A stretch of 64,000 nt of DNA from Actinopolymorpha singaporensis (GCF_900104745.1 NZ_LT629732.1:372001-436000); one strand, 5' to 3'. Positions 26,057 to 36,138 are shown, counted from the first letter of the stretch. Notes: a model not told the origin generated them from the letters alone. Numbers and translations: made by a program.

Positions 26057-26902
26057 TCAGGCGCCCAGCGTGTCCGCGAGCGTGTCCAGGAAGGCCGCCA
26101 CCGCCGGCGGGCCGTCGAGCACCAGGTCGGCCCGGTCGGCGAGCGCGGTCACCTCCGTCGACCCCGAGCACACCTTCAGCCCGGCGACGCCGCGTGAACG
26201 CAGCTCCTCGACCGTGTCATAGGCCGGCAGGTCGCCGAGGTCGTCGCCGGTGTAGGCGACGGCGCGGGGACCCACCTCCTCGGCCAGCTTGCGGAGCGCG
26301 GCTCCCTTGTCCATGCCGCCGGGCTTCAGCTCGAGCACCATCCGGCCGGGCTGGGCTTCCAGGTCGTGGGCGCGGGCAAGCTCGGTGAGCCGGTCGGTGA
26401 GGAGTTCGGTCGCGGCGGCCGGGTCGGCGGTCTGGCGTACGTGGACCGCGACGGCCCGGCCCTTGTCCTCCACGCGGGTGCCGTCGGGCGCACCCCACTG
26501 GCGCAGCAGGTCCGGCAGCGCGCGGCGGACCTCCTCGACACCGGGAGCCGGCGGGGGTGCGGTGATCTCACCGGTGCGGGCGTCCCAGCGTTCCTCACCG
26601 TAGTGGCCGACGACGAGCAGGCCGGCGAGCTCGGGGACGTCTGCGAACCCACCCAGCCGGACGACGACCTCGGCAGGCCGCCCGGTGACGATCGCGAGCG
26701 CCCGAAGATGCGGGGCGAGGCGGCGCAGCGCGGGGAGCACCGCGGGGTGGGCGAAGGCGCGTTCGGGGTCGTCGACGATCGGCGACAGCACGCCGTCGAA
26801 GTCGAAGGCGAGCATCGACCGCTCGGGATGCTCGACGATCGCGCGTAGGGCGGCCTCGCCCTCGGGCGTGGCGGGCGTCGGCAGGGTGTCCGGGGAGGTC
26901 AC
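26057..26902 (-). CDS. otsB: Trehalose-6-phosphate phosphatase
   Basis: 281 aa HAD-superfamily enzyme. DFDGVLSPI (about residues 34-42) carries the nucleophile Asp and the acid/base Asp; VTGRP, ELKPGGMDKG and YTGDDLGD supply the remaining HAD and TPP motifs. It dephosphorylates trehalose-6-phosphate made by OtsA. The GTG start at 26902 overlaps the stop of the DUF3263 gene by 4 bp, so the two are co-translated. It converges with the BY-kinase-like gene with only 23 bp between the stops. Confidence 0.95.
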   Translation of the reverse strand: MTSPDTLPTPATPEGEAALRAIVEHPERSMLAFDFDGVLSPIVDDPERAFAHPAVLPALRRLAPHLRALAIVTGRPAEVVVRLGGFADVPELAGLLVVGHYGEERWDARTGEITAPPPAPGVEEVRRALPDLLRQWGAPDGTRVEDKGRAVAVHVRQTADPAAATELLTDRLTELARAHDLEAQPGRMVLELKPGGMDKGAALRKLAEEVGPRAVAYTGDDLGDLPAYDTVEELRSRGVAGLKVCSGSTEVTALADRADLVLDGPPAVAAFLDTLADTLGA

Positions 26903-27258
26903 CCGTCGACGCCGAGACGCCGTGCGGCGCGGGCCCGCTGACGACTGGAACGCAGCCGGCGGAGGCGCTTGACGAGCAACGGGTCGAACGCGAGAGCCTC
27001 GGGACGGTCGATCAGGGCGTTGAGCACCTGGTAATAGCGGGTGGCGGACATCCCGAACTGGTCGCGGATGGCCTGCTCCTTGGCACCGGCGTACTTCCAC
27101 CACTGGCGCTCGAAGGAGATGATCTGCTGGTCGCGCTCGCACAACCCGGAGGCGGTGCGGGAGTCGACGTCGGTGGTCGACTCAGCGGGCGATCCGGTCG
27201 ACGACTCGTCGGAAACGCCGGCAGCGATCTTCGGGGCCGGCTCCATCGCAGCGTCCAT
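26899..27258 (-). CDS. DUF3263 domain-containing protein
   Basis: 119 aa. After a low-complexity acidic N-terminus of about 40 residues comes the highly conserved DUF3263 core: ERDQQIISFERQWWKYAGAK, MSATRYYQVLNALIDR and LVKRLRRLRSSRQRAR. The fold looks like a small helix-turn-helix DNA-binding domain with a basic tail. The family is almost restricted to actinobacteria and its role is unknown. The operon with otsB, by 4-bp overlap, hints at control of trehalose metabolism. Confidence 0.9.
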   Translation of the reverse strand: MDAAMEPAPKIAAGVSDESSTGSPAESTTDVDSRTASGLCERDQQIISFERQWWKYAGAKEQAIRDQFGMSATRYYQVLNALIDRPEALAFDPLLVKRLRRLRSSRQRARAARRLGVDG

Positions 27259-27492
27259 ACCCAGGCATCCCTCCTCGGCGATCAGCGACGACTGACATCG
27301 TACGACCGAAGCACATCGATGTCATTCAGCGCCACCGCGCGATCATGGCGTGTTCTTCGTGGGTTCTGTCGTACCGCACAGCACCGACAAGTCGGCCCGA
27401 ACAGTTACCAACCCGGCCATCGGGCCGTCCCCGGAGCGCCTTGTCCATCTCGTCGGCCAGCGAGATCGCGCCGGGCACGGCACCATTGCCGG

Positions 27493-29163
27493 GTGTCCGC
27501 CGCCGCTCCGTCACCCGGCTCCGCCGCTCCGTCACCCGGCTCCGCCGCTCCGTCACCCGACCCCGCCGTCCGGCCGCTCGATCCGTCGCCGTCGACGGCC
27601 GAGGCCGCCGCGCTGAACGCCGCCGAGTTGCGCGACCGGTACGCCACCGGCGCGACCTCCGCGGCCGAGCACGTCGCCACGCTGGTGCGCCGGATCGAGG
27701 AGATCGACCGGTCCGGTCCCACCCTGCGGTCGGTGCTCGCCGTCGACCCACACGCCGTCGACCGTGCGGCCGAACGCGACGCCGAGCGTGCTCGCGGCCG
27801 GGTCCGGGGTCCGCTGCACGGCGTCCCGGTGCTGGTCAAGGACAACATCGACACCGCAGACACCGCAGACACCGCGGAGACCACGGACGCCACAGGTTCA
27901 GGCGACGGGCGAACCCCCGGTGCGCTGCCGACCACCGCCGGGTCGCTGGCACTCGCGGGCGTCCCGACCCCTGCCGACGCTCCCCTGGTCGCCGCCCTGC
28001 GCGCGGCCGGAGCGGTCGTCGTCGGCAAGGCCAACCTGTCGGAGTGGGCCAACTTCCGTTCCGGCTCCTCGACGTCGGGCTGGAGCGCCGTCGGCGGGCT
28101 CTGCGTCAACCCGCACGCCCTCGACCGTTCGGCCGGTGGGTCGTCGTCGGGTTCGGCTGCGGCGGTCGCGGCCGGGCTCGCACCGCTCGCGGTCGGCACC
28201 GAGACCGATGGTTCCATCGTGTGCCCGGCGGCCCTGTGCGGTGTCGTGGGCATCAAGCCCACCGTCGGGCTGGTTTCCAGGACGGGCGTCGTCCCGATCT
28301 CCCACAGCCAGGACACCCCCGGGCCGATTGCCACCACGGTCGCCGACGCCGCGCTGCTGCTCGGGGTGCTGGCGGGCAGCGATCCCGACGACGCTGCCAC
28401 CATGCGGTCAGGACGCGTGGCGTACTCCGACTACACGAGGTTCTGCCGGCCCGACGGGCTGACCGGCGCCCGGATCGGCGTCCCGCGCGCGGGCCTGTGG
28501 GGTTACAGCGCGGCTGCGGACGCGCTCGCCGAGGAGGCCGTGCGACTGCTGGCCGCCCGGGGCGCCACGATCGTCGACCCCGCCGACCTGCCCAGCGTCG
28601 ACGAGATCCGCGAGAGCGACGCGGAGCTCACGGTGTTGAGTACGGAGTTCAGGGCCGACCTGGAGAGCTACCTCACCACCCGCCGGCCGGGAGGGCCGCG
28701 CACGCTGGCCGAACTCGTCGCGTTCAACACCGACCACGCCGACCGCGAGCTGACGTACTTCGGCCAGGACCGCTTCGAGCGCGCCCTGGCCACCCGTGGC
28801 CTGTGCGACCCGGTTTACGTCGACGCGCTGCGCACCTGCCGCCGGCTCGGCCGTACGCACGGCATCGACGCCGCACTCGGCGCCGGCCGGCTGGACGCGC
28901 TGGTGACGCCGGCCTATCCCCCGGCCTGGAAGATCGACCTGGTCAACGGCGACCAGCTTTCCGGTGCCTGCACGACCCCGGCGGCGATCGCCGGATACCC
29001 CATGGTCACGGTGCCGTGCGGCGCGGCGGACGGCCTGCCGGTCGGGCTGGCGTTCGTGGGTACGGCGTGGAGCGAGCCGACGTTGATCAGGCTGGCGTAC
29101 GGGTTCGAGCAGGCACTGAGGTGGCGGGCGCGGCCGGCGTACCGGCCGGCCCGGATCGGCTGA
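27493..29163 (+). CDS. Amidase (amidase-signature family)
   Basis: 556 aa from GTG 27493; the frame is open upstream but resembles non-coding sequence. The Ser-cis-Ser-Lys triad of the family is visible: Lys116 in VLVKDNID, Ser219 in GGSSSGSAA and Ser241 in TETDGSIVCPA. The N-terminus contains three copies of a 7-residue APSPGSA repeat, and a low-complexity TADTADTAETTDA insertion of roughly 20 residues follows directly after the catalytic Lys segment. It should hydrolyse a C-N amide bond; the substrate is unknown. No GatB/GatC partner is present, so it is not a GatA subunit. Confidence 0.88.
   Translation: MSAAAPSPGSAAPSPGSAAPSPDPAVRPLDPSPSTAEAAALNAAELRDRYATGATSAAEHVATLVRRIEEIDRSGPTLRSVLAVDPHAVDRAAERDAERARGRVRGPLHGVPVLVKDNIDTADTADTAETTDATGSGDGRTPGALPTTAGSLALAGVPTPADAPLVAALRAAGAVVVGKANLSEWANFRSGSSTSGWSAVGGLCVNPHALDRSAGGSSSGSAAAVAAGLAPLAVGTETDGSIVCPAALCGVVGIKPTVGLVSRTGVVPISHSQDTPGPIATTVADAALLLGVLAGSDPDDAATMRSGRVAYSDYTRFCRPDGLTGARIGVPRAGLWGYSAAADALAEEAVRLLAARGATIVDPADLPSVDEIRESDAELTVLSTEFRADLESYLTTRRPGGPRTLAELVAFNTDHADRELTYFGQDRFERALATRGLCDPVYVDALRTCRRLGRTHGIDAALGAGRLDALVTPAYPPAWKIDLVNGDQLSGACTTPAAIAGYPMVTVPCGAADGLPVGLAFVGTAWSEPTLIRLAYGFEQALRWRARPAYRPARIG
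27505..27567 (+). repeat. 21-bp tandem repeat within the amidase N-terminus
   Basis: Three copies, the third diverged, of a 21-bp unit beginning GCTCCGTCACCC, encoding APSPGSA. In-frame, Pro-rich and at the very N-terminus, where a flexible leader is tolerated. Confidence 0.85.
27850..27876 (+). repeat. 9-bp tandem repeat beside the amidase catalytic lysine
   Basis: GACACCGCA three times (last copy one base different), encoding Asp-Thr-Ala repeats. It begins three residues after the conserved KDN of the active-site segment. Confidence 0.85.
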
Positions 29164-29188
29164 CCGCGCCCCCAGCCGACGCCCGACC

Positions 29189-29575
29189 TCAGCAGGCGCA
29201 CAGGCAGAAGGGGTGCCCCACCGGGTCCAGGAACACCCTGAACGTCGTGCCCGGCTGGTGCTCGGCCTTGCGCGCTCCCAGGGCGAGCACCCGTTCCTCG
29301 GCCGCGTCCAGGTCGGTGACCTCGACGTCGATGTGGGCCTGCTGCGGACGCTCTCCGCCGGGCCAGGTCGGCGGCGCCCAGTCCTCGGCCTGCTGGAAGC
29401 TCAGGTGGTTGCCGCCCTCGAAGTGCAGCTCCACCCAGTCGTCCTCGCTGGTGTCGAGCTTCCCGCCGAGCACCTGGGCGTAGAACTCGCCGAGCGCCCT
29501 GGGGTCCGGGCAGTCGAACGCGACCGTGCCGAGCGTGCCGACGGGGCCGGAGTCGGGGTTGGTGGTTCCGGTCAT
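29189..29575 (-). CDS. VOC-family (glyoxalase-like) protein
   Basis: 128 aa from ATG 29575, with AGGAGA upstream. It shows the betaalphabetabetabeta pattern of a single vicinal-oxygen-chelate domain: VAFDCPDPRALGEFYAQVLGG at the start, QAHIDVEVTDLDAAEERVLALGA in the middle and VFLDPVGHPFCL at the end. Actinobacterial members are numerous and mostly of unknown substrate; some give antibiotic resistance. The His in QQAHIDVEV and the Glu in VELHFEGG are candidate metal ligands. It converges with the amidase. Confidence 0.88.
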   Translation of the reverse strand: MTGTTNPDSGPVGTLGTVAFDCPDPRALGEFYAQVLGGKLDTSEDDWVELHFEGGNHLSFQQAEDWAPPTWPGGERPQQAHIDVEVTDLDAAEERVLALGARKAEHQPGTTFRVFLDPVGHPFCLCAC

Positions 29576-29902
29576 GAGATCTCCTGAGGACGTAGGTACG
29601 TGACTCGGGCGATGGCGTACGCCTGGAATCGGGGTCGTACGCGTCACCTGCATTCGGATTATGGTGGTCACGCACGTCGACGCGCAACCGGTATAGCTGT
29701 TTTGCCGGTGTCGTAGTCCCCACGCCGTCGTCAGGGGTCGCCTGCCCGTCAGGCCGTTACCGGACGGCCGCCGCTACCGGCGCCAACCGTCGGCACCTAC
29801 CTCCCACGCCCGACCAGTAGCGTCGGAGTCCAGCCGCGCCTCGACCCCGCCGGCCGAAGACCGGCCGGGACGACCGGGAGGCAGCCGAGAGGAAAGGGAG
29901 CC
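29576..29902. other. Divergent intergenic region, nothing specific seen
   Basis: 327 bp between the divergent VOC gene and the oxidoreductase gene. It must hold both promoters. I could not single out an operator or hairpin that stands above background; the oxidoreductase ribosome-binding site GAGAGGAAAGGGAG ends it. Confidence 0.5.
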
Positions 29903-30952
29903 ATGCAACCCCGACTTCGCTGGGGCATCGTCGCCACCGGGAACATCGCCGGCGTCTTCGCCCGCGAGCTCGCCCTGTTGCCCGACCACGAGGTGGTGGC
30001 GGTCGGTTCCCGCAACCTCGACCGTGCCAAGGCGTTCGCGCAGGAGTGGGACATCCGCCGGGCGTACGGCTCCTACACCGAGGTGGCCGAGGACCCGGAG
30101 GTGGACGTCGTCTACGTCGCCACCCCGCACTCGGACCACCTGGCCACCACCCGGCACGCGCTGGAGAGCGGCAAGGCCGTGCTGTGCGAGAAGGCCCTGA
30201 CCGTCAACGCGGCCGAGGCCCGCCAGTTGGTCGACCTGGCCCGCAAGCACGGGCAGTTCCTGATGGAGGCCATGTGGATGCGGTGCAACCCGCTCCACCT
30301 GCGCCTTCGCGAACTCCTCGACGCCGGCACGCTGGGCGAGCCGCGGTCGGTGCACGCCACCCTCGGCTTCCTCGCCGACTACGACCCGGACGACCGGCTG
30401 TTCGCGCCCCACCTTGCCGGTGGCTCGCTGCTGGACGTCGGCATCTATCCGGTCAGCCTCGCCCACCACCTGCTCGGCGCGCCCGACACGGTGCGAGCCA
30501 CCGGAACGCTCGCCCCCACCGGCGTCGACGCGACCGCCGGACTCCTCCTCGGGTACGCCGGAGGCGCGGTGGCCACGCTGACCGGCTCGCTGGCCGGGCC
30601 GCTCCCGAACACCGCGTACGTCAGCGGTACGGAGGGCTGGGTGGAGATCCCGGCCGACTTCCAGGCCGCCGACCGGCTGGTCGTCCACCACCCGGACAAG
30701 GAGCCCGAGGAGGTCACGGTCGACCTGCTCGGCGTCGGCTACACCTACGAGGCCGAGGAGGTGGCCCGGTGCCTGCGCGCCGGGCTGCTGGAGAGTCCGC
30801 TGGTGCCCTGGGCGGACAGCATCGCGGTGATGGAGGTGCTCGACGCCGCCCGCGCGCAGGTCGGCGTTCGGTATCCGAACGACGAGCCGATCGCCGGGCA
30901 GGGCGGCGAACCGGACCGCCGGAACACCACCGGCAACGGCGACTCCGCGTAG
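29903..30952 (+). CDS. Gfo/Idh/MocA family oxidoreductase
   Basis: 349 aa with a very strong ribosome-binding site. The N-terminal Rossmann fold starts WGIVATGNIAGVFA and contains VYVATPHSDH and VLCEKALTVNA, where the Lys is the conserved catalytic residue. The C-terminal half is the alpha/beta dimerisation domain. The family oxidises or reduces sugars and inositols with NAD(P). The VEAMWMRCNP segment is typical of the subgroup near trans-1,2-dihydrobenzene-1,2-diol dehydrogenase and xylose dehydrogenase. It stands alone, 118 bp before otsA. Confidence 0.9.
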   Translation: MQPRLRWGIVATGNIAGVFARELALLPDHEVVAVGSRNLDRAKAFAQEWDIRRAYGSYTEVAEDPEVDVVYVATPHSDHLATTRHALESGKAVLCEKALTVNAAEARQLVDLARKHGQFLMEAMWMRCNPLHLRLRELLDAGTLGEPRSVHATLGFLADYDPDDRLFAPHLAGGSLLDVGIYPVSLAHHLLGAPDTVRATGTLAPTGVDATAGLLLGYAGGAVATLTGSLAGPLPNTAYVSGTEGWVEIPADFQAADRLVVHHPDKEPEEVTVDLLGVGYTYEAEEVARCLRAGLLESPLVPWADSIAVMEVLDAARAQVGVRYPNDEPIAGQGGEPDRRNTTGNGDSA

Positions 30953-31070
30953 CTCGCTGCTTCCGGAAGGTCGGGAACAGGCGGGTCGTCACCGACGGCT
31001 CGGCCACCCGCCGTCGCGCCCGTAGGGTCGAAGAGAGAAGTTCGCACCGCCGATCGAGGGAGTTGTCCCC

Positions 31071-32699
31071 GTGCCCACTGAGTCACCCGCCGAGTCGTCC
31101 ACGTCCGAGTCCCCCGCATCCGGGTCGTCCGTAACCGGAGGCAGCGGTGCCGAGGCGGCCGTTGCCTCCGAGTCGGCGGCAGACGCCGCGAGCGAGGCGG
31201 CGACGGACGCCGCTGCCCGTGCCGCGAAGTCGGCCCCGGCGCCGAAGGGCCGCTCCCGCACCTCCACCAGGGCGGCGGGCTCGAAGGGCGGTTCCGGCAG
31301 GTCGGCCCGGTCGGCGTTCGTTGTGGTCGCCAACCGGCTGCCCGTGGACCGCGTGGACACCCCCGACGGCAGTACGCAGTGGCGGCGCAGCCCCGGCGGG
31401 CTCGTCACCGCGCTCGACCCGGTGATGAAGGCGAACAAGGGCGCCTGGATCGGCTGGGCCGGGTCCACCGAGGAGGCACCCGAGCCGTTCGACGAGGCCG
31501 GCATGCACCTCGTGCCCGTCCCGCTGTCGGCCAAGGAGGTCGAGGAGTACTACGAGGGCTTCTCCAACGCCACCCTGTGGCCGCTCTACCACGACGTGAT
31601 CGCACCGCCGGTCTACCGCCGCGAGTGGTGGGAGGCGTACGTCAAGGTCAACCGGAGGTTCGCCGAGGCGGCGGCCGAAACGGCCGACGACGGCGCGCTG
31701 GTGTGGGTGCACGACTACCAGCTCCAGCTCGTACCGGAGATGCTCCGCGCCCTGCGCCCGGACCTGCGGATCGGCTTCTTCCTGCACATCCCGCTGCCCC
31801 CGGTGGAGTTGTTCGCCCGGCTGCCGTGGCGCCAGCAGATCCTGCGCGGCCTGCTCGGCGCGGACCTGGTCGGCTTCCAGCGTCCCGGCGCCGCGTCCAA
31901 CTTCCTGCGCCTCACCCGGCGGCTGCTCGGCTACCAGACCCAGCGCGACCAGACCTTCCTGCCCGACGGCCGGGTGGTGCGGGCACGGTCGTTCCCGATC
32001 TCCATCGACGTGGCCCAGCTGGAGGAGATCGCCCGGCGCCCGGAGACCCAGCGGCGCGCGGAGGAGATCCGGGAGGAGATCGGCTCTCCGGCGAAGGTCC
32101 TCCTCGGCATCGACCGGCTCGACTACACGAAGGGCATCGGTGAGCGCATCCACGCGTTCGCCGAGCTCCTGACCGAAGGGGTGGTGACGCCCGACGAGGC
32201 GACGTTCATCCAGGTCGCGACGCCGAGCCGGGAACGCGTCGAGCAGTACAAACTGCTGCGCGACGAGGTCGAACTGGCCGTCGGCCGGGTCAACGGCACG
32301 CACGGGCGGATCGGCCGGCCGGCGGTGACCTACCTGCACTCCTCGCACGATCGGGAGGAGCTGGCCGCGCTGTACCGCGCCGCCGACGTGATGGTGGTGA
32401 CGCCGCTGCGCGACGGTATGAACCTCGTGGCGAAGGAGTACATCGCCTGCCGGTACGACAACACCGGCGCCCTTCTGTTGAGCGAATTCGCCGGCGCGGC
32501 CGACGAGTTCCGGCAAGCTTTCCTTGTCAACCCCTACGACGTGGACGGGCTGAAGGCCACCCTGGTCGACGCGCTCCGCCTGGACCCGCGCAACGCCACC
32601 CGCCGCATGCGCTCGATGCGCCGGCACCTGGTGGAGCACGACGTGGACCGGTGGGCCAGTTCGTTCCTGAGCGCGCTGACGGGAGAGCTCCGGACATGA
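31071..32699 (+). CDS. otsA: Trehalose-6-phosphate synthase
   Basis: 542 aa from GTG 31071, preceded by GAGGGAG. The first about 80 residues are a Ser/Ala/Thr-rich tail absent from short OtsA proteins; the GT20 catalytic part begins at [11 protein letters not shown] (about 84-94) and includes [18 protein letters not shown] (about 346-356) and [11 protein letters not shown] (about 446-456). It transfers glucose from UDP- or GDP-glucose to glucose-6-phosphate; OtsB at 26057 removes the phosphate. Its stop overlaps the start of the FGGY kinase gene by 4 bp. Confidence 0.95.
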   Translation: MPTESPAESSTSESPASGSSVTGGSGAEAAVASESAADAASEAATDAAARAAKSAPAPKGRSRTSTRAAGSKGGSGRSARSAFVVVANRLPVDRVDTPDGSTQWRRSPGGLVTALDPVMKANKGAWIGWAGSTEEAPEPFDEAGMHLVPVPLSAKEVEEYYEGFSNATLWPLYHDVIAPPVYRREWWEAYVKVNRRFAEAAAETADDGALVWVHDYQLQLVPEMLRALRPDLRIGFFLHIPLPPVELFARLPWRQQILRGLLGADLVGFQRPGAASNFLRLTRRLLGYQTQRDQTFLPDGRVVRARSFPISIDVAQLEEIARRPETQRRAEEIREEIGSPAKVLLGIDRLDYTKGIGERIHAFAELLTEGVVTPDEATFIQVATPSRERVEQYKLLRDEVELAVGRVNGTHGRIGRPAVTYLHSSHDREELAALYRAADVMVVTPLRDGMNLVAKEYIACRYDNTGALLLSEFAGAADEFRQAFLVNPYDVDGLKATLVDALRLDPRNATRRMRSMRRHLVEHDVDRWASSFLSALTGELRT

Positions 32700-34138
32700 C
32701 CGCGCGGCGGCTTCTCGCGCTCGACCTGGGGTCGTCGTCGGTACGGGCCGTCGTGTGCGACGAACGCGCCGAGCCGGTGCCCGGCCTGCTGGCCCGCCGT
32801 TCGGTCGCCGCGCGCCAGGACGAGGACGGACGCGGCGAGCTGGACCCGGACGGCTACCTCGCCGACCTGGTGAGCTGCCTGGACGAGCTGCACGCAGCCG
32901 GTGCGCTGGAGGGTGTCGAGGTGGTGGCCACCTCCTCGCAGTGGCACTCGGTGCTCGCGGTGGGGCCGGACGGCACGCCCGTGTCGGCCGTGCTCAGCTG
33001 GCTCGACACCCGCGCGCGGCCGCGGCCGGACCGGCTGCCCGCCGACCCCCAGGGGTTCCACGCACGCACCGGTGCCTGGGTGCATCCGCTCTACTGGACC
33101 ACGAAGGTGCCCTGGCTCCGTGACCAGCTTCGTGACCAGCTTCGTGACCAGCTGGGGGGCCGGTCGTTGCGCTTCCTCGGCCTGCCCGACTACCTGCGCG
33201 GCGAACTCCTCGGCACCGACGCGACCTCGGTGTCGATGGCCTCCGGCACCGGCCTGCTGGACGTTTCGGCGATGACGTGGGATCCCGAGGCACTGGCCCT
33301 GGCGGAGGTGACTCCGGCGGAGTTGCCCGCCGTCGACGACACGCCCGCCCGGCTGGCGCCCCGCTGGCGGGACCGCTGGCCGGCCCTCGCCGCCGCGAGT
33401 TGGGCACCGGCGCTCGGCGACGGCGCCGCATCCAACCTGGGCACCGGATGCACCGATGCCGGCACGGTCGGCGTCACCGTCGGCACCTCGGCCGCGCTGC
33501 GCGTGGTCCACGGGCCCGACGTCCCGCCGCCGCCGGCCACCGTGTGGCGCTACCGCGTGGACGCGGAGCGGCTGGTGAGCGGGATCGCGTTCTCCGGCGG
33601 CGGGGTGCTGCGCGCCTGGGCGGTCCGGCTGCTGCGTCTCGGCGCGGACGCCGAGCCCACGCTCGCGCCCGGCGCCGGCGGCCTGGTCTGCCTGCCGATG
33701 CACGCGGGCAGCCGGCCACCCGGAACGATCCCGCCGGGATCCGGCGTGGTCGCCGGGCTGTCCCTGGAGACCTCACCGGAGGAGCTGCTCGCAGGGACGC
33801 TGGAGGGCGTCGCACTGGAGGCGGCACGTGCCCTGGACATCCTGGAGGGGTCGTTCGGCACCGAGCTCGACGTCGTACTCGGTGGCGGTGCGGTGCACGC
33901 CTCGCCGTGGTGGTGCCGGGTGTTCGCGGCCACCTTCGACCGGTCCCTGCGGCTCGCCGAGGACCCCGAGGTCGGCGCCCGGGGCGCGGCGGCACTGGCG
34001 CTGGGGATCGACCTCGCGCCGCCGAAGGAACAGCTCCTGCCCGATCCGGACGACGTCGTACGGATGACCGCCGCTCGGGCGCGTTACGACCGCCTGCGGA
34101 ACGCGCTGGCCGGCGAACTCGGCCGGCACCGCGACTGA
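32696..34138 (+). CDS. FGGY-family carbohydrate kinase
   Basis: 480 aa from ATG 32696, overlapping the otsA TGA (ATGA). The N-terminal phosphate-binding strand reads [15 protein letters not shown] and the C-terminal domain carries [23 protein letters not shown] in the middle, where gluconate and xylulose kinases place the substrate contact, fits the gluconokinase-like branch, but the substrate is not certain. A 12-bp repeat encodes LRDQ three times at about residues 142-153. Translational coupling to otsA is unusual and could tie sugar phosphorylation to trehalose synthesis. Confidence 0.85.
   Translation: MTARRLLALDLGSSSVRAVVCDERAEPVPGLLARRSVAARQDEDGRGELDPDGYLADLVSCLDELHAAGALEGVEVVATSSQWHSVLAVGPDGTPVSAVLSWLDTRARPRPDRLPADPQGFHARTGAWVHPLYWTTKVPWLRDQLRDQLRDQLGGRSLRFLGLPDYLRGELLGTDATSVSMASGTGLLDVSAMTWDPEALALAEVTPAELPAVDDTPARLAPRWRDRWPALAAASWAPALGDGAASNLGTGCTDAGTVGVTVGTSAALRVVHGPDVPPPPATVWRYRVDAERLVSGIAFSGGGVLRAWAVRLLRLGADAEPTLAPGAGGLVCLPMHAGSRPPGTIPPGSGVVAGLSLETSPEELLAGTLEGVALEAARALDILEGSFGTELDVVLGGGAVHASPWWCRVFAATFDRSLRLAEDPEVGARGAAALALGIDLAPPKEQLLPDPDDVVRMTAARARYDRLRNALAGELGRHRD
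33119..33154 (+). repeat. 12-bp tandem repeat within the FGGY kinase gene
   Basis: CGTGACCAGCTT three times (last base differs in the third), giving [13 protein letters not shown] in the protein. In frame and probably extends a surface helix. Confidence 0.9.
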
Positions 34139-34276
34139 CGAGCACCGCAGAACCCCCACCGACCCGCCGTACCCGGCCGGGCCAAGCCCGTAGTCCCGGC
34201 TACCCCGCCAGACTGACCTTGCGTGATTCGGCATGAACACTACGCACAGGGCCGCGAACCGGCATGATGCTCCGCA

Positions 34277-36103
34277 ATGGAAGAGGCACCTGGCGTGACC
34301 AGTCCGCTCGAACGGGAGCTGATCGACGCCGTCCTGGAGCTCAGCGCCAACGCGATCGTGCTGGTCGACGAGCGCGGCCGGATCGCGCTCTGGAACGCCG
34401 CCGCCGAGTCAGTCCTCGGCTGGCCGGCGGAGGAGGCGCTTGGCCAGGAAGTGCTGACCGCGATGGTCGCGCCGAACTCCCACGCCACCGCCCGGGACCT
34501 GCTGGGCAAGCTCGCGGCGAACGGCACCTGGGAGGGAGCCGTCCCGCTGCGGCATCGGGACGGGCACGCGGTGGTGTGCGCGGTCCGGGCGCGCGCTCTG
34601 ACCGGCTACGGCGACGGCGGCGGTGTCGGGGAGGTGCTCGCGGTCTTCGCCGAACTCGGCCGGTCCGGCGCCGAAGGCACGAACGGCCCGCCCGGTACGG
34701 ACGCCGGCGACGACCGGGCCGCGCTGCTGCGCGCCGAACGAGCCGCGCTGCTCCGCGCCGAGCGGACCGCGCGCGCCGAGCTCGAACACGTCCGCGACCG
34801 GCTCGCCTACGTCGTCCACGCCAGCAGCCGGCTCGCCTCCTCCCTGGACGTGGGGATGACGATGGAGGCGGTCGGCGACCTGGTGGTCCCGCGCTTCGGG
34901 ACCCTGTGCATCATCGACCTGTGGGACGGCCGCCGGCTGGACCGCGTCTACGTCCGCGAGGCCGACCCCGCCCGCCAGTCGCTGGTGGAGCAGATCCGCC
35001 GCCTCGGCGGAACCCAGCGCGACGGCCACCCGGCGCTGCGCGCGGTGTTCACCGGCCGCCCGGCCGTTCTCACCGCCACCGACCCGGACACCCTCGGCCA
35101 GATGTACGCCGAGCCGCAGGCGCACGCGGTGCTACGCGAGGCGACCCGGGGTTCCGGCCTGATCGCCATGCCACTGGTCACGCGCGGCCGGGTGATCGGC
35201 GTCCTCACCCTGCTCGGGCCCGGTCACGCGTACGGTCGCGATCTCGCACCCGGTGAGGACCTCGCCGTCCTCGAGCAGGTCGCCACCCGGGCGGCGCAGA
35301 GCATCGAGAACGCCCGGCTGTTCGACGCCGAGCGCCGGTTGGCCCGCAACCTCGCCGACAGCGAACGCCGGCAGCGGCGTACCGCCCTCACCCTTCAACG
35401 CAGCCTGCTGCCCACGTGGACCCACCCGCCCGGTGAACTCGAGGTGGCCACCCGTTACTTCCCGGGAGCGGAGGAGGCCGAGGTCGGCGGCGACTGGTAC
35501 GACGTGATCCCGGTCGGCCCCGGCCGGACCGCGCTGGTCATCGGCGACGTGATGGGACGCGGACTGCGGGCGGCGACGTTCATGGGGCAGGTACGCACGG
35601 CGGTGCGCGCCTACGCCCGGCAGGACCTGCGTCCCAAGGAGATCCTCGGCCTGCTCGACGGCGTGGTCGCCGATCTGGGCGACACCGAGATCGTCACCTG
35701 CGCGTACGCCGTGTTCGACGCCGCGCGCGGGACGCTGACGTACGCCTCGGCCGGGCATCTCCCCCTGCTCACCGTCGACGGGAACGGCAAGGCGCGGCGG
35801 CTGGACCACGAGGCCGGGCTGCCCCTGGGTGTGGGTGCCTCGTCGGCGGCACCGATGCGGACCGCGCCCGAGCACGTCGTCGCCCTGCCGGAGGAGACGA
35901 CGGTCGCGTTCTACACCGACGGGCTGGTCGAGAACCGCCGGCGCGACGTCGACGCCGGCATCGACGCGCTGGTGGACGCGCTGGCCAGGGCGTCGGGCAG
36001 CCTGGAAGGGCTGTGCGACCAGGTGATCGACGCGTTGCGGCCGCCGGGCGGGTACGACGACGACGTGGCGTTGTTGCTGGCCCGCTCGCTGCCGCGGACC
36101 TGA
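34277..36103 (+). CDS. PAS-GAF-SpoIIE (PP2C-type) serine phosphatase
   Basis: 608 aa. Residues about 12-130 form a PAS domain (NAIVLVDERGRIALWN); an Ala/Arg/Glu-rich coiled coil (about 148-185) links to a GAF domain (about 195-345); the C-terminal about 235 residues are a SpoIIE/RsbU-type phosphatase with GGDWYDV (about 404), DVMGRGLRAA, ASAGHLPLL, FYTDGLVE and GYDDDVALL, whose Asp residues bind Mn or Mg. Such proteins dephosphorylate anti-sigma-factor antagonists in response to a sensed signal. No histidine-kinase-like anti-sigma domain is fused and no partner gene is adjacent. Confidence 0.92.
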   Translation: MEEAPGVTSPLERELIDAVLELSANAIVLVDERGRIALWNAAAESVLGWPAEEALGQEVLTAMVAPNSHATARDLLGKLAANGTWEGAVPLRHRDGHAVVCAVRARALTGYGDGGGVGEVLAVFAELGRSGAEGTNGPPGTDAGDDRAALLRAERAALLRAERTARAELEHVRDRLAYVVHASSRLASSLDVGMTMEAVGDLVVPRFGTLCIIDLWDGRRLDRVYVREADPARQSLVEQIRRLGGTQRDGHPALRAVFTGRPAVLTATDPDTLGQMYAEPQAHAVLREATRGSGLIAMPLVTRGRVIGVLTLLGPGHAYGRDLAPGEDLAVLEQVATRAAQSIENARLFDAERRLARNLADSERRQRRTALTLQRSLLPTWTHPPGELEVATRYFPGAEEAEVGGDWYDVIPVGPGRTALVIGDVMGRGLRAATFMGQVRTAVRAYARQDLRPKEILGLLDGVVADLGDTEIVTCAYAVFDAARGTLTYASAGHLPLLTVDGNGKARRLDHEAGLPLGVGASSAAPMRTAPEHVVALPEETTVAFYTDGLVENRRRDVDAGIDALVDALARASGSLEGLCDQVIDALRPPGGYDDDVALLLARSLPRT

Positions 36104-36138
36104 GGAAACGAGCCGGCGGGGCCCTTCAGCGCAAGACG

